NCBI GenBank assembly: GCA_946998115.1
Contig: CAMPYB010000008.1
Span: forward strand, 1-41,217
Source: an uncultured Actinomyces sp.
GTDB lineage: Bacteria; Actinomycetota; Actinomycetes; Actinomycetales; Actinomycetaceae
Direction: 5' to 3'
DNA length: 41,217 nt
Position 1 is the stretch's first letter, and every line of letters starts with the position of its first letter. The position numbers and the translations under genes were made by a program. Below are positions 25,885 through 34,361 of the stretch, piece by piece. The notes below the pieces were generated by a model that did not search any database, had not been told where the DNA came from, and was given only the letters and a program-made list of their open reading frames with translations.

Positions 25885-26727
25885 TTATACAACGTTTTTA
25901 TTATCAACATGCATATTCCAAGGATCAGTAATTGTTGATGAATATTCTACACTAATTTCAAGTCCTTTTTCTTTAAAAACTTTCTTTAAAATTGAAGCAC
26001 ACATTTTAACCCATGGCCATTCGCTAGCCCAATGAGTAGGCATAACTAGATAAGGTTTGCCTCCCATAGTAAATTCACTTGCAACATGATGTTTTAAATC
26101 TGCGCACACATATACATCAGCACATTTTTTTCTAGCTTGTTCAAGCATTGACTGCCCAGCACCTGGTGAATACGCAACTGTTTTAATAATGTCATCCAAT
26201 TTTCCAGAAACTTGCAAGCCAACATGATCTGCAGGAAGAACTCTAGCTAGTTTTTTAGCAAATTCTTTTAAAGTTATAGGTTCTATTTCGCCTATACGCC
26301 CCAAGCCGATAAAATTATTATCAGAATCTAAAACCTTATTTTCTTCTAAAACTTGCACATTCTTCATAGGAATCAAATTTGCTAATGCATGCGATACTCC
26401 ATAATTAGCTTTATCAGCATTAGTGTGAGCATTGTAAAGCGCGCAATTATTCAATATCAATTCACGCACAATTCGCCCTTTAGGATCATTACTAGCAAAT
26501 GCTTTAGTTCCAAATAAAAATAATGGATGATGAACAAATAACAAATCAGCTTTTTTATGTATAGCTTCTTGTACAACATCCATTACAGGGTCAATAGCAA
26601 TAAGAATTTTATTAACTTTTTGATTTTCATCTCCACTAATAAGACCCACACTATCCCATTGTTCAGCAATACATGGAGGGTATATTTGTTCAATTATTTC
26701 AATAACTTGCTTAAGCGTTGCTTTCAT
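25885..26727 (-). CDS. Nif3-like dinuclear metal-centre protein (YbgI/DUF34)
   Basis: The 280-residue protein belongs to the Nif3/YbgI family, ring-forming proteins with a two-metal site. Ligand motifs are visible: AEQWDSVGL, LLFVHHPLF (His pair), YNAHTNADKA (His/Asp) and, near the C-terminus, ADLKHHVASEF. The family has been linked to GTP cyclohydrolase-like or hydrolase activity, but its true role is uncertain. The ATG at 26727 has GAGGTG just upstream; a GTG at 26733 overlaps that site. It lies 22 bases after the sortase gene. Confidence 0.88.
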   Translation of the reverse strand: MKATLKQVIEIIEQIYPPCIAEQWDSVGLISGDENQKVNKILIAIDPVMDVVQEAIHKKADLLFVHHPLFLFGTKAFASNDPKGRIVRELILNNCALYNAHTNADKANYGVSHALANLIPMKNVQVLEENKVLDSDNNFIGLGRIGEIEPITLKEFAKKLARVLPADHVGLQVSGKLDDIIKTVAYSPGAGQSMLEQARKKCADVYVCADLKHHVASEFTMGGKPYLVMPTHWASEWPWVKMCASILKKVFKEKGLEISVEYSSTITDPWNMHVDNKNVV

Positions 26728-26749
26728 ATTCACCTCAAGATTTATATGC

Positions 26750-27526
26750 TTACATTACAGCTGGTTTTAATTTTCCAAAAATCGCTGTTCTTCCCTCACC
26801 TTCATATTCTGTACATGTACTAAACATTACTATTTTATCATCAGGTGATACATTAACATTTGTGCTTATGAAGCTATTATTTTTAATCCATTTTAAAAAT
26901 TCACTTTTTTCCATATCATCAGCAAAATCAAACTTATATTTATCACTATTCGCATTTAAATAAACACCACCAAATATTTCAACATTATATTTTATTTTAG
27001 GTGTGTATATCGTCATATTTTTATGTGTTTTATAAAAATTTTTATCTTTGTACTCTGCGAGTTGAGAAAACATGGTCCCATCTTGTACTTTATGACCGTA
27101 TACTACTGTGTTAAAACTTTCAAATGGATTAGTATTCCTGTAGTCAATAAATATTGAACCTTTAATATTCCATTCTTTATTGAAAAGACGTCTCAAATAA
27201 AAAGCATTATCTTTTGCTTGTAGAATCGGATAATTAATATTACTATTCTTCAAATATACCCAACCTTTGACATCAGGATTTTCTTTGAGCAAAGTGTCAA
27301 AATTAATATTTTCAGGTTCTTTTTCCTCTTTTACTCCTGCAAGTGTTTGAACTTGTGTATAAGCTTGACTACCAGCATAGTATGTATAGAATATCTTCCC
27401 TATATTAAAACCGCTGTAACAAATAATTCCAATCAGTATTACCATCAATATGTTGTATAGAGGACTATTTTTTTTCTTTACAGCTCGTTTTAAATGTTTT
27501 TTCTGTTTAGTTATATTATCAGTCAT
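26750..27526 (-). CDS. srtB: Class B sortase
   Basis: Sortases join surface proteins to the cell wall. The 258-residue protein has a basic N-terminus, one signal-anchor helix (about residues 24-42) and a sortase domain with H145 (VVYGHKVQDG), C238 (MFSTCTEY) and R246 (EGRTAIFG). The order, NTNPFESFNTVVYGH, and the long loop before the Cys fit class B. No LPXTG-type substrate gene is in the window. No binding site lies close to the ATG: AAAGGAG is 37 bases upstream, so the start or translation mode is unsure. It heads the nif3/coiled-coil/rnhA operon, an unusual partner. Confidence 0.88.
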   Translation of the reverse strand: MTDNITKQKKHLKRAVKKKNSPLYNILMVILIGIICYSGFNIGKIFYTYYAGSQAYTQVQTLAGVKEEKEPENINFDTLLKENPDVKGWVYLKNSNINYPILQAKDNAFYLRRLFNKEWNIKGSIFIDYRNTNPFESFNTVVYGHKVQDGTMFSQLAEYKDKNFYKTHKNMTIYTPKIKYNVEIFGGVYLNANSDKYKFDFADDMEKSEFLKWIKNNSFISTNVNVSPDDKIVMFSTCTEYEGEGRTAIFGKLKPAVM

Positions 27527-27833
27527 TTTATATACAATCTTGTTTTTGTTTACTCAATCTCCTTTAGGTTATTATAGTACAACATTGAAATATATTTTTT
27601 TATTTCACTATCATATTGAAAATTATGACAGCAAATCATTCGCCTACTAACTAACAATACGCATAAATATTTTACGCACGAAAATTCTATCCGCACTGGT
27701 AATACACTCTATTTATTCCTATAAGGTATCCTAAATAAACATAAAATTCTATTTCTACACATAATGTAGATATCAATTTCATAACCAAAATAGCAATTTT
27801 AAACATGAGAAATATCTCATTTAAAATGAATAT
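27527..27833. other. Intergenic region between srtB and tRNA-Val, no gene seen
   Basis: On minus a TATAAT (27568-27573) could be the -10 of srtB, followed by AAAGGAG (27558-27564). No protein-coding pattern is convincing on either strand. A weak inverted repeat (CGCATAAA / TTTACGCA, near 27661) is the only other structure. Confidence 0.4.
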
Positions 27834-27860
27834 AAAAAAACTCTCTGTAAACAGAGAGTT
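27834..27860 (-). terminator. Terminator of tRNA-Val
   Basis: On minus AACTCTCT and AGAGAGTT form a perfect 8-bp stem with a 6-base loop, followed by seven T. It starts 11 bases after the tRNA CCA end. Confidence 0.88.
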
Positions 27861-27871
27861 CAAAATTTTCT

Positions 27872-27948
27872 TGGTGGGCCCTGCGGGATTCGAACCCACG
27901 ACCCCTGCGGTGTAAACGCAGTGCTCTAACCAGCTGAGCTAAAGGCCC
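27872..27948 (-). tRNA. tRNA-Val (anticodon UAC), CCA encoded
   Basis: The minus strand folds into a complete cloverleaf. The anticodon loop TTTACAC on a CTGCG/CGCAG stem gives UAC, valine. The T arm carries GGTTCGAATCC. Unlike tRNA-fMet in this window, the 3' CCA is encoded (27872-27874). Confidence 0.95.
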
Positions 27949-27949
27949 A

Positions 27950-27990
27950 TTTTTCTCGCTATTGCAAAAAAGCAAAAGCAACGAGAAAAA
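27950..27990. repeat. Inverted repeat abutting the tRNA-Val 5' end
   Basis: TTTTTCTCG (27950-27958) and CGAGAAAAA (27982-27990) are a 9-bp inverted repeat, extended by TTGC/GCAA after a 3-base bulge. One arm ends one base from the mature tRNA; the other overlaps the last base of the -10 box. It would be transcribed whole only by read-through from upstream. Confidence 0.5.
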
Positions 27991-28018
27991 TAATAACAAG
28001 AAATAAATCACTTGTCAA
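27990..28018 (-). promoter_or_regulatory. Promoter of tRNA-Val
   Basis: A perfect TTGACA (28013-28018) and TATTAT (27990-27995) on minus are separated by 17 bases. This is the best -35 box in the window. Confidence 0.85.
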
Positions 28019-28032
28019 TATAAGAAATAAAA

Positions 28033-28437
28033 TTATACACGTGAACGTGAAACAAGCCTCATTCCCGCCCACTTCTCACTCATTGCCTTAGCAGACGTTG
28101 CACGTAAACCAGCAGTTTCAGCAGCTTCTTCTATTTCATCCGGACGCACATGTCCAGGCAATGAAGTTTTTGGTGTCAACACCCAAATCAAGCCACTATC
28201 ATCTAAATTGCCTACTACATCCATAAGTAAATCGGTAAGATCTTCTTCTTCGCTGTCTTCTTCACGCCACCATATTATGGCACCGTCAACGACATCTTCA
28301 TATAAATCGTCAACTAATTGCTGACCAGTTACCTGTTCAATGTTTGAACGCAAGGTTTCATCGACATCATCATCACAATAAAACTCTTGAATTATTTGTC
28401 CTTTGGTAAATCCAAATTCAGCACCAGTAACTGACAC
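28033..28437 (-). CDS. DUF3052 family protein
   Basis: The 134-residue acidic protein matches the actinobacterial DUF3052 family: GFTKGQIIQEFYCDDDVDE, DLYEDVVDGAIIWWREED, GLIWVLTPKTSLPGHVRPDE and TAGLRATSAKAMSEKWAGMRL. Its function is unknown. The neighbour divergent to it is aceE, a conserved pairing in actinobacteria. The start is a GTG at 28437 with GAAAGG (28444-28449) six bases away; the frame runs open to 28500 but the extra residues are not family-like. Confidence 0.88.
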   Translation of the reverse strand: MSVTGAEFGFTKGQIIQEFYCDDDVDETLRSNIEQVTGQQLVDDLYEDVVDGAIIWWREEDSEEEDLTDLLMDVVGNLDDSGLIWVLTPKTSLPGHVRPDEIEEAAETAGLRATSAKAMSEKWAGMRLVSRSRV

Positions 28438-28595
28438 AATAAACCTTTCTCGTAAAATATCCGACAAGAATACTAAATCAATAAGTAAAAAAATTTTCAA
28501 ATAAAATACACGATTTTTAAGAAAATAACCAACAAAATATAATTGGGAAAACAGATTAGTTATATTTAAAAGTATATTTTACAATATGTAAATAG

Positions 28596-28601
28596 TATAA
28601 T
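28596..28601 (+). promoter_or_regulatory. -10 box of aceE
   Basis: A perfect TATAAT lies seven bases before an ATG at 28608, so transcription should begin at or very near that ATG. No good -35 is seen. Confidence 0.55.
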
Positions 28602-28649
28602 TTACCAATGCGTAATTATAGTGATTCTATTTTAGGGAGGATTAGCATT

Positions 28650-31379
28650 TTGTCTAAAGAAACTACATCATTGATAAACAAGCTATTAAACCAAACTACA
28701 GACACTGATAGCGAAGAAACGAATGAGTGGATAGAATCATTTGAATCCTTACTCAAAGAAAAAGGCGAACAAAGAGCTGAATACATTCTTTTAAACCTAT
28801 TAAAACAAGCTCATAGCAAAAATGTTGATATTCCAATTTCACTAGATACGCCATATATAAATACTATAAGTTCCGAAAATGAACCACCTTTTCCAGGCGA
28901 CGAAAAATTAGAAAAAAGAATACGCGCATGGAATAGGTGGAATGCCGCAGTAATGGTTACACGCGCACAAAGACCAGGAATCGGCGTTGGAGGACACATT
29001 TCTTCTTACGCTTCTACAGCAACATTATATGAAGTAGGTTTCAATCACTTCTTCAAAGGCAAATCGCATCCAGATGGTGGAGATCACGTATTTTTTCAAG
29101 GACACACCAGTCCGGGAATATATGCCAGAGCGTTCCTAGAAGGTCGTTTATCACAAGAACAACTTGATGGATTTAGACAAGAAAAATCGGCTTTCCCAAA
29201 TGGTATTCCATCATACCCTCACCCACGATCTATGCCTGATTTCTGGGAATTTCCCACTGTATCAATGGGACTAGGTCCTGCACAAGCTATACATCAAGCT
29301 TGGATTAATAAATATTTATTTCACAGACAAATAAAAGATACTTCTAAACAAAAAATTTGGGCTTTTCTCGGTGATGGTGAAATGGATGAACCTGAATCAA
29401 GAGGAATGTTACAACTAGCTTCTAAACAAGAATTAGATAATTTGATTTTCGTAGTAAACTGCAATCTGCAACGCCTAGACGGGCCTGTTAGAGGAAACGG
29501 CAAAATTATTCAAGAACTAGAAGCTTTTTTCAAAGGCGCTGGATGGAATGTTATAAAACTAATCTGGGGAAGCGGATGGGACACACTACTAAATGCAGAT
29601 AAAGAAGGCGCTTTAGTAGATATTATGAATGAATGCGTAGACGGAGACTATCAAACTTTCAGAGCAAACGACGGTTCGTATATACGCAAACACTTCTTTG
29701 GCAGAGATCCGCGCACAGCAAAATTAGTTGAAGATTGGACTGATGAACAAATATGGGCTCTGCAAAGAGGAGGTCATGATTATCACAAGGTTTATACTGC
29801 ATATAAAGCCGCAAGTGAGCATACAGGACAACCTACAGTTATATTAGCTCACACTATCAAAGGCTGGAAGCTCGGCTCACATTTTGCTGGTAGAAACAGT
29901 ACACACCAAATGAAAAAACTATCTTTAGAAGATCTTAAAGATTTACGCGACAGGCTACGAATACCAATAACTGATGAACAACTAGAAAAAGATCCATATG
30001 CACCGCCATATTACATGCCTGATAAAGATAATGAAGCATACATTTATATGATGAACAAAAGGAAACAATTAGGTGGATTTTTACCGTCAGTTCATACAAA
30101 TGCGCCATCTTTGCCAATACCTGACGATAAATTATTTACTCTATTTTCTAAAGGATCAGGCTCAACCAAAGTTGCTTCAACTATGGCTTTTGTTAGGATA
30201 CTAAAAGATCTCATAAAAGATCCACAAATCGGTAAATATTTTGCACCAATCATTCCAGATGAAGCTAGAACATTTGGTATGGAATCGTTATTTCCTACAG
30301 CTAAGATTTTCAATATTTTAGGACAAAACTACACTCCAGTCGACAGCAAAATGATGCTTAGCTACAGAGAATCAAAACAAGGACAAATTTTACATACTGG
30401 CATAAATGAAGCTGGATCAGCAACAACTTTGCAAGCCCTAGGCACTAGCCATTTAACTAATAATGTACATATGATACCAGTGTATTTATTATATTCAATG
30501 TTTGGTTTTCAACGCACAGGTGATCAATTTTGGGCAGCTGGAGATCAACGTTCAAAAGGATTCATAATTGGAGCAACAGCTGGTAAAACTACATTACAAG
30601 GTGAAGGTACACAGCATATGGATGGGCACTCCCCAATTCTTGCTGGTACTAATCGCGCAGTAGTGCAATACGATCCCGCATATGCTTATGAAATAGCTCA
30701 CATTGTTAAAGATGGGCTGAAACGCATGTACGGTAATGAAATAGAACGCGCTGGCAAAGACCCTAATGTAATGTACTATTTAACTGTTTACAATGAACCA
30801 ATCATTCAACCTAGTGAACCTAAGAATTTAGATATTCAAGGACTTTTGAAAGGAATTTACAATAGATTCACTTCAGACTCAAACTCACAATTGCAAGTAC
30901 AGTTACTAGCTTCAGGCATAGCTGTTCCATGGGCTGAAAAAGCAAAAAAACTACTTGAACAGGATTGGAATGTTTCAGCAGGCGTATGGTCTGTAACATC
31001 TTGGCAAGAACTTCGCAGACAAGCTTTAGATATAGAAAACCAAAATTGGTTAAATCCTCTAGCGCCTAAAAAAATTCCTTATATTACAGAAATTTTAAGT
31101 AAACACAGCGGTCCATATATTGCAACATCAGATTACGACCATTTAGTTTTAGATCAGATTTCAAAATGGATACCAGGTTCTTATCACACTTTAGGAGCAG
31201 ATGGTTTTGGTTTTTCTGACACTCGTATAGCAGCTAGACGTTTTTATCATATTGACGCGGAATCTATGGTAGTCAGAGCTTTATATGCTCTAGCTACAGA
31301 AAATAAAATTAAATTTTCTATAGTAAATGATGCAATAAAAAAATATGATTTATACAACGTAAATGCATTGTCAAAATAA
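28650..31379 (+). CDS. aceE: Pyruvate dehydrogenase E1 component, homodimeric type
   Basis: E1 decarboxylates pyruvate with thiamine diphosphate and acetylates the E2 lipoyl domain. The protein is about 909 residues, the full length of the single-chain AceE type. The ThDP/Mg site GDGEMDEPESRG with the closing NCN, plus SMGLGPAQAIHQAW and GTQHMDGHSPIL, are visible. I start at the TTG at 28650, nine bases after GGGAGG (28635-28640). An in-frame ATG at 28608 gives 923 residues but coincides with the predicted transcription start, so it could only be used leaderless. No E2 or E3 gene is adjacent, as usual in actinobacteria. A hairpin follows. Confidence 0.93.
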   Translation: MSKETTSLINKLLNQTTDTDSEETNEWIESFESLLKEKGEQRAEYILLNLLKQAHSKNVDIPISLDTPYINTISSENEPPFPGDEKLEKRIRAWNRWNAAVMVTRAQRPGIGVGGHISSYASTATLYEVGFNHFFKGKSHPDGGDHVFFQGHTSPGIYARAFLEGRLSQEQLDGFRQEKSAFPNGIPSYPHPRSMPDFWEFPTVSMGLGPAQAIHQAWINKYLFHRQIKDTSKQKIWAFLGDGEMDEPESRGMLQLASKQELDNLIFVVNCNLQRLDGPVRGNGKIIQELEAFFKGAGWNVIKLIWGSGWDTLLNADKEGALVDIMNECVDGDYQTFRANDGSYIRKHFFGRDPRTAKLVEDWTDEQIWALQRGGHDYHKVYTAYKAASEHTGQPTVILAHTIKGWKLGSHFAGRNSTHQMKKLSLEDLKDLRDRLRIPITDEQLEKDPYAPPYYMPDKDNEAYIYMMNKRKQLGGFLPSVHTNAPSLPIPDDKLFTLFSKGSGSTKVASTMAFVRILKDLIKDPQIGKYFAPIIPDEARTFGMESLFPTAKIFNILGQNYTPVDSKMMLSYRESKQGQILHTGINEAGSATTLQALGTSHLTNNVHMIPVYLLYSMFGFQRTGDQFWAAGDQRSKGFIIGATAGKTTLQGEGTQHMDGHSPILAGTNRAVVQYDPAYAYEIAHIVKDGLKRMYGNEIERAGKDPNVMYYLTVYNEPIIQPSEPKNLDIQGLLKGIYNRFTSDSNSQLQVQLLASGIAVPWAEKAKKLLEQDWNVSAGVWSVTSWQELRRQALDIENQNWLNPLAPKKIPYITEILSKHSGPYIATSDYDHLVLDQISKWIPGSYHTLGADGFGFSDTRIAARRFYHIDAESMVVRALYALATENKIKFSIVNDAIKKYDLYNVNALSK

Positions 31380-31400
31380 AATGAAAATTTTAAAATATTT

Positions 31401-31427
31401 CTTCCTACATAATCTAATAGTAGGAAG
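31401..31427 (+). terminator. Hairpin after aceE
   Basis: CTTCCTAC and GTAGGAAG form a perfect 8-bp stem with an 11-base loop, 22 bases after the aceE stop. The sequence after it is only loosely T-rich. Confidence 0.6.
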
Positions 31428-31605
31428 AAATAATATTTCATTTTTTCTTCAATTACATAATAGTTTCTTAATATTTCTTTTAATAATTTGTAATAAGAAC
31501 ACAAATATTTAATATGAAAATTTTCATTTTATTTATCTTATCTGTAATGCTTTGTTTTTTTGAATAGTTTTAAAATATTTGCTAAAGTTTTTATGAAATC
31601 TATTT

Positions 31606-31634
31606 TTGTGTGAAAATAATTATTTTGTTAGAAT
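31606..31634 (+). promoter_or_regulatory. Candidate promoter for the tandem-hairpin locus
   Basis: TTGTGT (31606-31611) and TAGAAT (31629-31634) are 17 bases apart, and TG precedes the -10 at the extended position (TGTTAGAAT). Transcription would start near 31641, just before the first hairpin. Confidence 0.45.
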
Positions 31635-31640
31635 TTAATA

Positions 31641-31735
31641 CTGTAAAGTTCCTTTTGCGAATAGTGTGATTCCGCCCTATTTAGCACTATTCGCAAAGGT
31701 AATGTGTAAAACAATGGCGTTTTACACATTGAAAA
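31641..31735 (+). ncRNA. Candidate structured RNA: two long tandem hairpins
   Basis: Hairpin 1 pairs CCTTTTGCGAATAGTG (31651-31666) with CACTATTCGCAAAGG (31685-31699), 15 pairs with a one-base bulge and an 18-base loop. Hairpin 2, one base later, pairs AATGTGTAAAAC (31701-31712) with GTTTTACACATT (31719-31730), 12 perfect pairs and a 6-base loop. Neither is followed by a T-run on either strand, so simple terminators are unlikely. The strand is chosen from the promoter-like pair upstream. It could instead be a small palindromic repeat element. I do not recognise the family. Confidence 0.4.
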
Positions 31736-31839
31736 TATAAAGCGAAATATTCTATAAAATATTTATAATACAAATAACACTTATAATATCGATGACACTA
31801 TAAAATATGAAGAAACAAATTACATATAGATGAATTAAA

Positions 31840-31886
31840 AAAAATTAAAAAAGAGGAGGCAAACTTATATGCCTGCCTCCCCTTTT
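31840..31886 (-). terminator. Terminator of secG
   Basis: GAGGAGGCA (31853-31861) pairs with TGCCTGCCTC (31870-31879) with one bulged base. On minus it is followed by TCTTTTTTAATTTTTTT. The other side has CTTTT, so it may also act on +. Confidence 0.75.
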
Positions 31887-31895
31887 AATATCAAA

Positions 31896-32138
31896 TCATG
31901 AAAATTTTACTATTAAACCTATCGCAATAATAGATAAAGTCCAAATAAGAGCCAGTCCGATAGTAAGACGATTCAAATTCCTTTCCGCAACACCACTAGA
32001 TGCAACAGAACTAGAAATACCGCCACCGAACATATCGGATAGTCCTCCACCATTTCCTTTATGCATAAGAATGGTCAAGATCAAAAAAATACTCGAAATT
32101 ACAAGTAAAACTTTACAAGTAATTAATAAAATACCCAC
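31896..32138 (-). CDS. secG: SecG, preprotein translocase subunit
   Basis: SecG is the small accessory subunit of the SecYEG channel. The 80-residue protein has two membrane helices (about 3-25 and 57-77) joined by the hallmark glycine-rich loop HKGNGGGLSDMFGGG. GGAAAA precedes the ATG. A TGCTAGAAT at 32174-32182 on minus is a possible extended -10. The position after tpiA is the usual actinobacterial one. Confidence 0.93.
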   Translation of the reverse strand: MGILLITCKVLLVISSIFLILTILMHKGNGGGLSDMFGGGISSSVASSGVAERNLNRLTIGLALIWTLSIIAIGLIVKFS

Positions 32139-32297
32139 ATTTTTCCAATCATCAAATTTCTACATACCACATTATTCTAGCATAAATAAAATAATTTTCT
32201 TACAGTGATATAACACCTAAAAGAAATAAATATCCAAAATAACTGTCAGAACACTACTTTTACAATAAAATATACAAAAAGCTAATTTTATATTAAA

Positions 32298-33080
32298 TTA
32301 CCATAAATCATATGACGCTATTTTTAGAAATTCTTCAGCCTTTAAACTTCCACCACCAACTAAAACTCCATCTATATCCGGTTGAGCCATAAGATTTTTA
32401 ATAGTTGAAGATTTCACTGAACCCCCATACAAAACTCTAACGCTTTCAGCTATTTTAGAATTGAATCTAGATTTCAAATAATCACGTATTTCAAAACACA
32501 CTTCCTGCGCAGTATCAGCTGTTGCTACTTCACCAGTACCTATAGCCCATATAGGCTCATATGCTATAACAATATTTTTCATTTTATATTCATCTGCATT
32601 TATTTCGTTAAAAGATAATTCTAACTGTTTCAAAACATAATCAATATGTTTTCCATCACGTCTAATTTCTAAACACTCGCCACAACAAATTATTGGCAAC
32701 ATAGAATTATCTAATACAATTTGAGCTTTCTCACCTACTTGTTGATCTGTCTCACCATGATATTTTCTACGCTCCGAATGCCCAACTATAACATATTTAC
32801 ATCCCAAAGTTTTAAGCATATTTGCAGAAATTTCACCAGTATAAGCTCCATTTTCAGCATGAATCGAAACATCTTGAGCTCCATAGTCAATAGAAAATTT
32901 ACCATTATCTATAACAGTTCTAACAGACCTAATATCAGTAAATGGAGGAATAATTAACAACTGAGAATTAATAGTATCTAAATCTTTAATACCATAACCA
33001 ATTTCTTCAACAAGCTGAATAGCCTCTAAATGATTCATATTCATTTTCCAGTTTCCAGCAATAAGTGGTACACGTCTCAT
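32298..33080 (-). CDS. tpiA: Triosephosphate isomerase
   Basis: The enzyme interconverts dihydroxyacetone phosphate and glyceraldehyde 3-phosphate. The 260-residue TIM barrel has the N-terminal lysine in AGNWKMN (8-14), catalytic H101 in VGHSERR, E175 in AYEPIWAIGTG and the phosphate loop GVLVGGGSL. Its ATG overlaps the pgk stop by four bases (ATGA). Confidence 0.96.
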   Translation of the reverse strand: MRRVPLIAGNWKMNMNHLEAIQLVEEIGYGIKDLDTINSQLLIIPPFTDIRSVRTVIDNGKFSIDYGAQDVSIHAENGAYTGEISANMLKTLGCKYVIVGHSERRKYHGETDQQVGEKAQIVLDNSMLPIICCGECLEIRRDGKHIDYVLKQLELSFNEINADEYKMKNIVIAYEPIWAIGTGEVATADTAQEVCFEIRDYLKSRFNSKIAESVRVLYGGSVKSSTIKNLMAQPDIDGVLVGGGSLKAEEFLKIASYDLW

Positions 33081-34276
33081 TGTAAATATCCTCCTAAAAC
33101 ACTAATTCCATGCAAATGCTTGCCCTCCAGCAATTCTAAACTTGCTCCACCACCAGTAGAAATATGAGAAAAATCTTGCTTTTCAAATCCAAGAATTTTT
33201 ATAGCAGCAGCACTATCGCCACCACCAACTACACTATAAGCATCGCTAGATGCAATAGCTTTAGCAACACTTACAGTACCTTTAGAAAACTGTTCAATTT
33301 CAAATACACCCATAGGTCCATTCCAAACACAAACTTTAGATTTTTTAATTTCCTCAGCAAATAATTTTTGAGACTTTACGCCTATATCGAGACCCATTTT
33401 ATTTTCAGGAAAATTATTAATATCAACATTTTCAGATACAGCATCAGAATCTAATTTTTCAGCAACAACAAAATCTACAGGTAAAACAATATCTACACCA
33501 TTATCTTTAGCTTTTTTAAGATATTGTTTCACAACTTCAACTTTTTCATTATCCACTAAACTATTTCCAACGTTATATCCTTGTGCGACTAAAAAAGTGA
33601 AAGCCATAGCTCCGCCGATTATTATTTTATCTGCCTTTTTTATCAAATTGTCTATAACTGCCAATTTATCACTAACTTTTGCCCCACCTAAAATAGCTAC
33701 ATATGGTTTACAACGAGTGTTCAAAACTTTATCCAAAGCAGTAATTTCTTTTTCAAGCAAAAAACCAGCAAAACTAGGTAATATTTTTGCACATTCATAA
33801 ACAGAAGCCTGTTTTCTATGGACAACTCCAAATCCGTCAGAAACAAAATAGTCAGCACCACTACAAAGAAGCTCAGCAAATTCAATTCTTTCTTCTTCTT
33901 GTTTAGATGTTTCTCTCGGATCAAAACGAACATTTTCAAGCAAAAGTAATTGGCCACTCAATAAATTTTGCTTTTTTTCTTTAGCGTCCTCGCCAACAAT
34001 ATCATGCGCAAATAACACATCAAAATCTAAAAATTCACTCAATTTATCTGCAACAATTTCTAAAGAAAATTCTTTATTAACTTTTCCCTTAGGTCTACCT
34101 AAATGTGAAATTAAAATCACTTTTGCATTAGATTTAAGCAAATATTTTATAGTAGGTAAAGCGGCTTTTATTCGTGCTGTATCAGTAATTTTTCCATTAG
34201 AAATAGGGACGTTAAAATCCACTCTTACCAGCACTGTTTTTTCATCTATATTTTTTAAATCAGCAAGAGTTCTCAT
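33077..34276 (-). CDS. pgk: Phosphoglycerate kinase
   Basis: The enzyme makes ATP from 1,3-bisphosphoglycerate. The 399-residue protein has LVRVDFNVP (21-29), SHLGRPKG, the hinge region around GGAKVSDK, and the nucleotide site VWNGPMGVFE with GGGDSAAAI. The 15-residue gap in the usual RNAFGTAHR block (here SDGFGVVHRKQAS) is normal variation. It follows gap after 125 bases, separated by a strong hairpin, so it may have its own transcript or rely on read-through. Confidence 0.96.
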   Translation of the reverse strand: MRTLADLKNIDEKTVLVRVDFNVPISNGKITDTARIKAALPTIKYLLKSNAKVILISHLGRPKGKVNKEFSLEIVADKLSEFLDFDVLFAHDIVGEDAKEKKQNLLSGQLLLLENVRFDPRETSKQEEERIEFAELLCSGADYFVSDGFGVVHRKQASVYECAKILPSFAGFLLEKEITALDKVLNTRCKPYVAILGGAKVSDKLAVIDNLIKKADKIIIGGAMAFTFLVAQGYNVGNSLVDNEKVEVVKQYLKKAKDNGVDIVLPVDFVVAEKLDSDAVSENVDINNFPENKMGLDIGVKSQKLFAEEIKKSKVCVWNGPMGVFEIEQFSKGTVSVAKAIASSDAYSVVGGGDSAAAIKILGFEKQDFSHISTGGGASLELLEGKHLHGISVLGGYLQ

Positions 34277-34361
34277 TTTTTCAAAACCTTAAATTATATT
34301 CAAATCGATCCATTAAAACTAAAAACGCACAAGCATAGTAAATCGCTCATTTAATAAATAA

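Larger units (their letters stand above)
31380..31895. other. 516-base gap between convergent aceE and secG
   Basis: No convincing protein gene is seen. In order it holds the aceE terminator hairpin, an AT-rich stretch, a promoter-like pair, two long tandem hairpins and the secG terminator, each listed separately. Confidence 0.6.

Noticed and set aside
27687..28011. Two minus-strand frames across the tRNA-Val region
   Set aside because: They run through the tRNA gene and its terminator, so they are by-products of the tRNA sequence.
31514..31567. 17-codon frame starting MKIFILFILSV, resembling a small toxin or leader peptide
   Set aside because: No binding site, and such hydrophobic short frames are expected by chance in this AT-rich gap.
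31641..31735. Actinobacterial 6C RNA
   Set aside because: Only the first loop is C-rich; the second loop (AATGGC) lacks the run of C that defines the motif.
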